Source: an uncultured Clostridia bacterium
GTDB lineage: Bacteria > Bacillota > Clostridia > Christensenellales > UBA1242
Assembly (NCBI GenBank): GCA_934771475.1
Contig: CAKVMD010000002.1
Coordinates: forward strand, 1 to 64,000
Direction of reading: 5' to 3'
Length of the DNA stretch: 64,000 bases
Shown here: one piece after another, positions 60,902 through 64,000 of the stretch
How the letters are laid out: each line of letters starts with the position of its first letter
How positions within the stretch are numbered: position 1 is the first letter of the stretch
Program-made: the position numbers and the translations under genes
Notes under the pieces: generated by a model
Database searches by the model: none
What the model saw: the letters and a program-made list of their open reading frames with translations, nothing else
Told to the model about the DNA's origin: nothing

Positions 60902-61282
60902 TTATTTAACTATTTCTTGTTTTTTGTAGTAGTCTTCAACTGCGTTTTTGATTGCTTCTTCTGCAAGGCTAGCAGAATAAAGTCTTGCTTCTGGGACATC
61001 TCCCATTTCGTCTAAAATATCTCTTGCAGTGATTTCAAGAGCGCGGTCAAGGGTTTTTCTTTCAATAAGTTCACAAGCAATATCGCTTGCAACTATCGTG
61101 CAAACCTTTCCATAGGCTTTAAACTTTGCAGTTTCAATTCTGCCATTTTCATCAACAAGAATGTACAGCCTTACGAGGTCTCCGCATTCACTATCGCCCG
61201 CCTTTCCGGTTCCGCTTGCGCCTCTTAGTCCGCCAGCGTGTTCAGGAGTAGCAAATCTTTTCATAATGGTTTCGTTAAACAT
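60902..61282 (-). CDS. IscU/NifU-type Fe-S scaffold with altered Cys set
   Basis: The 126-residue product carries SECGD (Cys33, Asp35), the second Cys61 in AYGKVCTIVAS, and SASLAEEAI where IscU has C-S-x-L-A: Ser103 stands at the third cysteine's place. Cys70 is an additional one. It lies 2 bases after the cysteine desulfurase gene, the usual partner that supplies sulfur. It likely assembles or transfers Fe-S clusters, perhaps by a variant mechanism. Confidence 0.87.
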   Translation of the reverse strand: MFNETIMKRFATPEHAGGLRGASGTGKAGDSECGDLVRLYILVDENGRIETAKFKAYGKVCTIVASDIACELIERKTLDRALEITARDILDEMGDVPEARLYSASLAEEAIKNAVEDYYKKQEIVK

Positions 61283-61284
61283 AA

Positions 61285-62460
61285 TTATTTCCTCCCCGCT
61301 TTTGAAAGTGCTGAAATAGACCTGAGTTTTTCAACCGCTTTTGAAAGCACTTCAATAACATAGTCTATATCTGCCTTAGATATATTTTTGCTGAAAGAAA
61401 ATCTTAATGACCCGCGAGCGAGTTTTTCATCAAGTCCCATTGCTTCAAGCACATGGCTTGGTTCGATAGAATTTGAAGTGCACGCTGAACCAGTAGAAAC
61501 AGCAACTCCTTCCATATCAAGAAGCATAAGCAAACTTTCGTTGTCTACCATTTCAAATGAAAGGTTTACAATTCCATTTACCTTTTGTTGTGGATGACCA
61601 TTAACTGAAACATACTCAATTTTGTCTTTAACATTTGAAATAAAGTAGTCCCTTATTCCGCGAAGTTTTTGTTGATTAATAATAATATCACGACTTGCAA
61701 TTTCCATTGCTTTACCAAAGCCCGCAATAGCAGGGACATTTAATGTTCCCCCTCTCTTGGCGCGCTCTTGGCTTCCACCTACGATAAGAGGTTCAATTTT
61801 AATCCCCTCTTTTACATAGAGGCAACCAATTCCTTTTGGTCCAAAAATTTTGTGCGCTGAAAGGCTCATTGCGTCAATTTCCATATCTTGAACATCAAGT
61901 TTGATTGCGCCAGCCGCTTGAACTGCGTCAGTGTGGAAAACTAGGCCATAATCATGAGCGATTTTGCCGATTGCCTTGATGTTTTGGATAGTACCAACTT
62001 CGTTATTAACAGCCATGATTGAAACGAGGGTTGTTGTAGGCTTGATAGAGTGCAAAAGTTCAGCGAGATTAACAAGCCCTGTGCTGTCAACATTAAGGTA
62101 TGTTACTTCATATCCCTCTTCTTCAAGTTTTTTGCAAGCATCTAAAACTGCGTGATGCTCAATTTTGCTTGTAATAATGTGTTTACCCTTGCCAGAAAGC
62201 GCATGAGCAAGTCCAATTATTGCCCAGTTGTCAGCCTCAGTTCCGCCAGAGGTGAAATAAATTTCATTTGCCATTTTTGCATTAATTGCGTGCTTAATTC
62301 TATCTCTTGCTCTATCCACAATGGCATTTGCATCGCGTCCATAAGAATGAACCGAGTTGCTGTTGCCATAAATTGCGTTAAAACAAGGGAGCATTTCTTG
62401 CAAAACTTCGCTTGAAACGAAAGTTGTTGCAGCGTTATCAAGATAAATTCTTCTTGCCAT
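61285..62460 (-). CDS. nifS: Cysteine desulfurase
   Basis: The 391-residue PLP enzyme has YLDNAATT, the PLP lysine in SAHKIFGPKG (Lys204), and the persulfide Cys327 in STGSACTSNS. It takes sulfur from cysteine for Fe-S clusters and other uses, and has NifS/IscS-class loop length. It is the first gene of a two-gene operon with the scaffold gene. GGAG precedes ATG 62460. Confidence 0.94.
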   Translation of the reverse strand: MARRIYLDNAATTFVSSEVLQEMLPCFNAIYGNSNSVHSYGRDANAIVDRARDRIKHAINAKMANEIYFTSGGTEADNWAIIGLAHALSGKGKHIITSKIEHHAVLDACKKLEEEGYEVTYLNVDSTGLVNLAELLHSIKPTTTLVSIMAVNNEVGTIQNIKAIGKIAHDYGLVFHTDAVQAAGAIKLDVQDMEIDAMSLSAHKIFGPKGIGCLYVKEGIKIEPLIVGGSQERAKRGGTLNVPAIAGFGKAMEIASRDIIINQQKLRGIRDYFISNVKDKIEYVSVNGHPQQKVNGIVNLSFEMVDNESLLMLLDMEGVAVSTGSACTSNSIEPSHVLEAMGLDEKLARGSLRFSFSKNISKADIDYVIEVLSKAVEKLRSISALSKAGRK

Positions 62461-62585
62461 AAAAATTCTCCTTTACTTAGAATATTTTACCACTCTTTGC
62501 TTTTATTGTCAATAGACATTATTCTCAAAATATCCTGCAAAAACTCAAAAAATGCTCAATTTAATAAAAAAATCATTAAAAAACA

Positions 62586-62616
62586 CAAAAAATGGGCATT
62601 TTATACCCATTTTTAT
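62586..62616 (-). terminator. Terminator of the tcdA/thioredoxin operon
   Basis: AAAAATGGG (62586-62594) pairs with CCCATTTTT (62604-62612) around a short loop. The remainder of 62461-62750 has no gene. Confidence 0.75.
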
Positions 62617-62750
62617 GAAATTATCTGAATTTCTTAGCCAAACAAGCTTACTTTCTACAAACGAAATTTTTAATTCAAAATATAAGTAGCACTGCATTTT
62701 AACCAGCAAAATAATGGTTGTTTTTTAATTTGGTTAATTATAAAAGATGG

Positions 62751-63056
62751 CTACATTTTGTCAAGTTCTTCTCTTACCTCTTCTTCTTGCATAAGCCCAA
62801 CGTGTTTTGAAACCATTTGCCCATCTTTAAAGAAAACAAGTGTTGGGATTGAAAGGACGCCAAACCGTCTTGAAAGATTTTCGCATTCATCAACATCAAC
62901 TTTGATTATTTTTTCGTCCGATTTGAGAGAGCCTTCCATGCGCTCAAAAATTTGTCCCATCATTTTGCATGGCATACACCAAGTTGCGAAAAAGTCAACA
63001 ACAACTTTGCCTGATTTTACCTCTTCCTCAAAATCTTTTTCTTCAATAATTTTCAT
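62751..63056 (-). CDS. trxA: Thioredoxin with WCMPC active site
   Basis: The 101-residue thioredoxin fold has FFATWCMPCKMM (Trp26, Cys27, Cys30), IKVDVDE, and the cis-Pro loop SIPTLVFF. The usual Gly between Cys and Pro is Met, which may shift the redox potential. It overlaps tcdA by 4 bases. Cytosolic disulfide reductant. Confidence 0.92.
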   Translation of the reverse strand: MKIIEEKDFEEEVKSGKVVVDFFATWCMPCKMMGQIFERMEGSLKSDEKIIKVDVDECENLSRRFGVLSIPTLVFFKDGQMVSKHVGLMQEEEVREELDKM

Positions 63057-63730
63057 ATTTCCTCCCTAATAATTTTATTTATCACAACACTTGCAAGTAC
63101 ATTTCCACAAACCGCTGGATAATAACTTATACTTGCGACCGGTTTCCCTTTTCTGCAAGGCGAAGAAGAGGAAGTTACAACTTCAAGTTTTTTCACTCCT
63201 CTTTCTTTGAGTTTTTTCCTCAAAACTTTTGCGAGCCCATCATCGTGGGTTTTGTAAATGTCTGTCAGTTTAAACTCCGGCAAATCATATCTATTACCTG
63301 CCCCCATCGCAGAAACTATTGGAATATTGTTTTCTTTGCAATAGCAAATTAGTTCCACTTTGTCCGCCACCGAGTCGATGGCATCAATGACAATATTACT
63401 TCCATTTACAAGCCTTGGGATATTATCTTTCGTTGCCATTTCTTCAAAGGTTTCAACTTTTGCCCTATTATTTATGAACATTATCATCTCTTTTAAAACA
63501 TCAACCTTTGCTCTGCCTATCGTTTGGTCATTTGCGACCACTTGACGATTAGCGTTAGATGACGCCACTTTGTCAAAATCAACCAATCTAATACGCTCAA
63601 TTCCGCCACGCACCAGAGCCATTACAGCGTGTCCGCCTACTCCGCCCGTACCAACAACCGTAACAAAAGTACGCTCAATTTTTTCAAGAGCGTCAGCGCC
63701 AATTAAAAGTTCGGTTCGCGATTTATCCAT
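63053..63730 (-). CDS. tcdA: tRNA threonylcarbamoyladenosine dehydratase (TcdA/CsdL)
   Basis: The 225-residue ThiF/E1-like enzyme has VVGTGGVGGHAVMALVRGG (nucleotide loop, about 24-42), LVDFDKVASSNANRQ, and the late SSSPCRKGKPVAS with Cys. TcdA cyclises t6A to ct6A in tRNA using ATP. It lies between hslU and thioredoxin; the gap to the hslU stop is 8 bases. Confidence 0.9.
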   Translation of the reverse strand: MDKSRTELLIGADALEKIERTFVTVVGTGGVGGHAVMALVRGGIERIRLVDFDKVASSNANRQVVANDQTIGRAKVDVLKEMIMFINNRAKVETFEEMATKDNIPRLVNGSNIVIDAIDSVADKVELICYCKENNIPIVSAMGAGNRYDLPEFKLTDIYKTHDDGLAKVLRKKLKERGVKKLEVVTSSSSPCRKGKPVASISYYPAVCGNVLASVVINKIIREEI

Positions 63731-63738
63731 TTTGTCCT

Positions 63739-64000
63739 CTATAATACATATTTAGCAAGGTCAAATTTTTTCTTTGTTGATTTGAAGGCGTTTTGAACAT
63801 ACGCTCTGTCAATCTTGACATCAAACATTGGATGAAGACCAGTAGCATTGAAAGAAATATCTTCAAGCAAACTTTCCATAATTGTGTGAAGGCGTCTTGC
63901 TCCGATATTTTCGCTGGTTTCATTTTCAGCGACTGCCATAAGTGCGATTTCTTCAATCGCATCGTCAGTAAATTCAAGATTTATATTGTCTACTCTCAAA
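63739..64000 (-). CDS. hslU: C-terminal part of HslU (ClpY) ATPase
   Basis: About 87 residues are visible: NLEFTDDAIEEIALMA, ENIGARRLHTIMESLLEDISF, and the final KFDLAKYVL. These match the HslU AAA+ C-terminal domain, whose last residues dock into HslV. The N-terminal ATPase lies beyond the window end. It precedes tcdA and thioredoxin on the same strand. Confidence 0.92.
   Translation of the reverse strand, partial: LRVDNINLEFTDDAIEEIALMAVAENETSENIGARRLHTIMESLLEDISFNATGLHPMFDVKIDRAYVQNAFKSTKKKFDLAKYVL

Noticed and set aside
1..64000. CRISPR array or cas genes
   Set aside because: No regularly spaced repeats and no Cas-like product were seen.

Overview
The window looks like chromosome of a low-GC, anaerobic-type member of the Firmicutes (a clostridial lineage). 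The evidence is a long Alu-domain SRP RNA, two T-box leaders (tyrS, ileS), the secG-rnr-smpB-ssrA order, a DnaD/DnaI-type helicase-loading pair, a GGGtGRT/NifU-like pair, and standard-code genes with strong AGGAGG-type ribosome sites. TGA behaves as a stop. No species can be named from the sequence alone.

Region 1 (1-5441) is the right part of an integrated mobile element; its left end lies outside the window. It carries a Zot-like P-loop ATPase (1255-2172) and a CRESS-DNA-type Rep (2860-4026: HUH endonuclease plus superfamily 3 helicase). Directly in front of rep is a near-perfect hairpin whose loop holds TAGTATTAC (2815-2823), the nonanucleotide nicked in the origins of nanoviruses and circoviruses. 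The element ends at a 45-bp 3' half of a tRNA-Lys(CTT) gene (5397-5441), which is the expected attR scar. An initiator and origin of eukaryotic-virus type next to a filamentous-phage-type ATPase in one bacterial element is the most interesting thing here.

Region 2 (5442-17850) is accessory. It holds a frameshifted gene behind a consensus promoter, a tiny transcript encoding an 18-residue peptide, a leucine-carboxyl-methyltransferase-like enzyme, a beta-helix/WxL-like protein and a DUF11-like protein that both lack signal peptides, two tandem divergent sigma-70-like factors, a DUF308 membrane protein, a lipoprotein plus membrane protein pair, and the wreckage of an ABC-2 transporter (ATPase and permease remnants) beside its intact TetR-type regulator. 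A third sigma-factor copy survives only as a fragment.

Region 3 (17850-30980) mixes core and accessory genes: a SHOCT membrane protein, two lipoproteins (one an M1-type metallopeptidase), the DnaD/DnaI pair, an MBL hydrolase, tRNA-Trp, two small XRE repressors, a Fic protein behind a large operator palindrome, a MazF toxin with an overlapping upstream partner, and the operon tyrS-YigZ-like-recX-acpS under a T-box.

Region 4 (31000-48870) has the NifU-like/GGGtGRT pair, a large unknown protein divergent from ung (probably leaderless), secG-rnr-smpB-tmRNA, a Glu-rich membrane protein, tRNA-Gly, and an amino-sugar cluster of glmS (minus strand) next to a stand-alone GlmU acetyltransferase domain and glmM (plus strand).

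Region 5 (48870-64000) has a membrane-anchored HTH protein with a large outer domain, pepF, an RluA-type pseudouridine synthase and an RlmI-type methyltransferase, T-box-controlled ileS, a HEPN-like/CBS protein, SRP RNA, a nested inverted-repeat element, an IscS/IscU-type pair (nifS-like plus a scaffold lacking one usual Cys), thioredoxin, tcdA, and the C-terminus of hslU cut by the window end.
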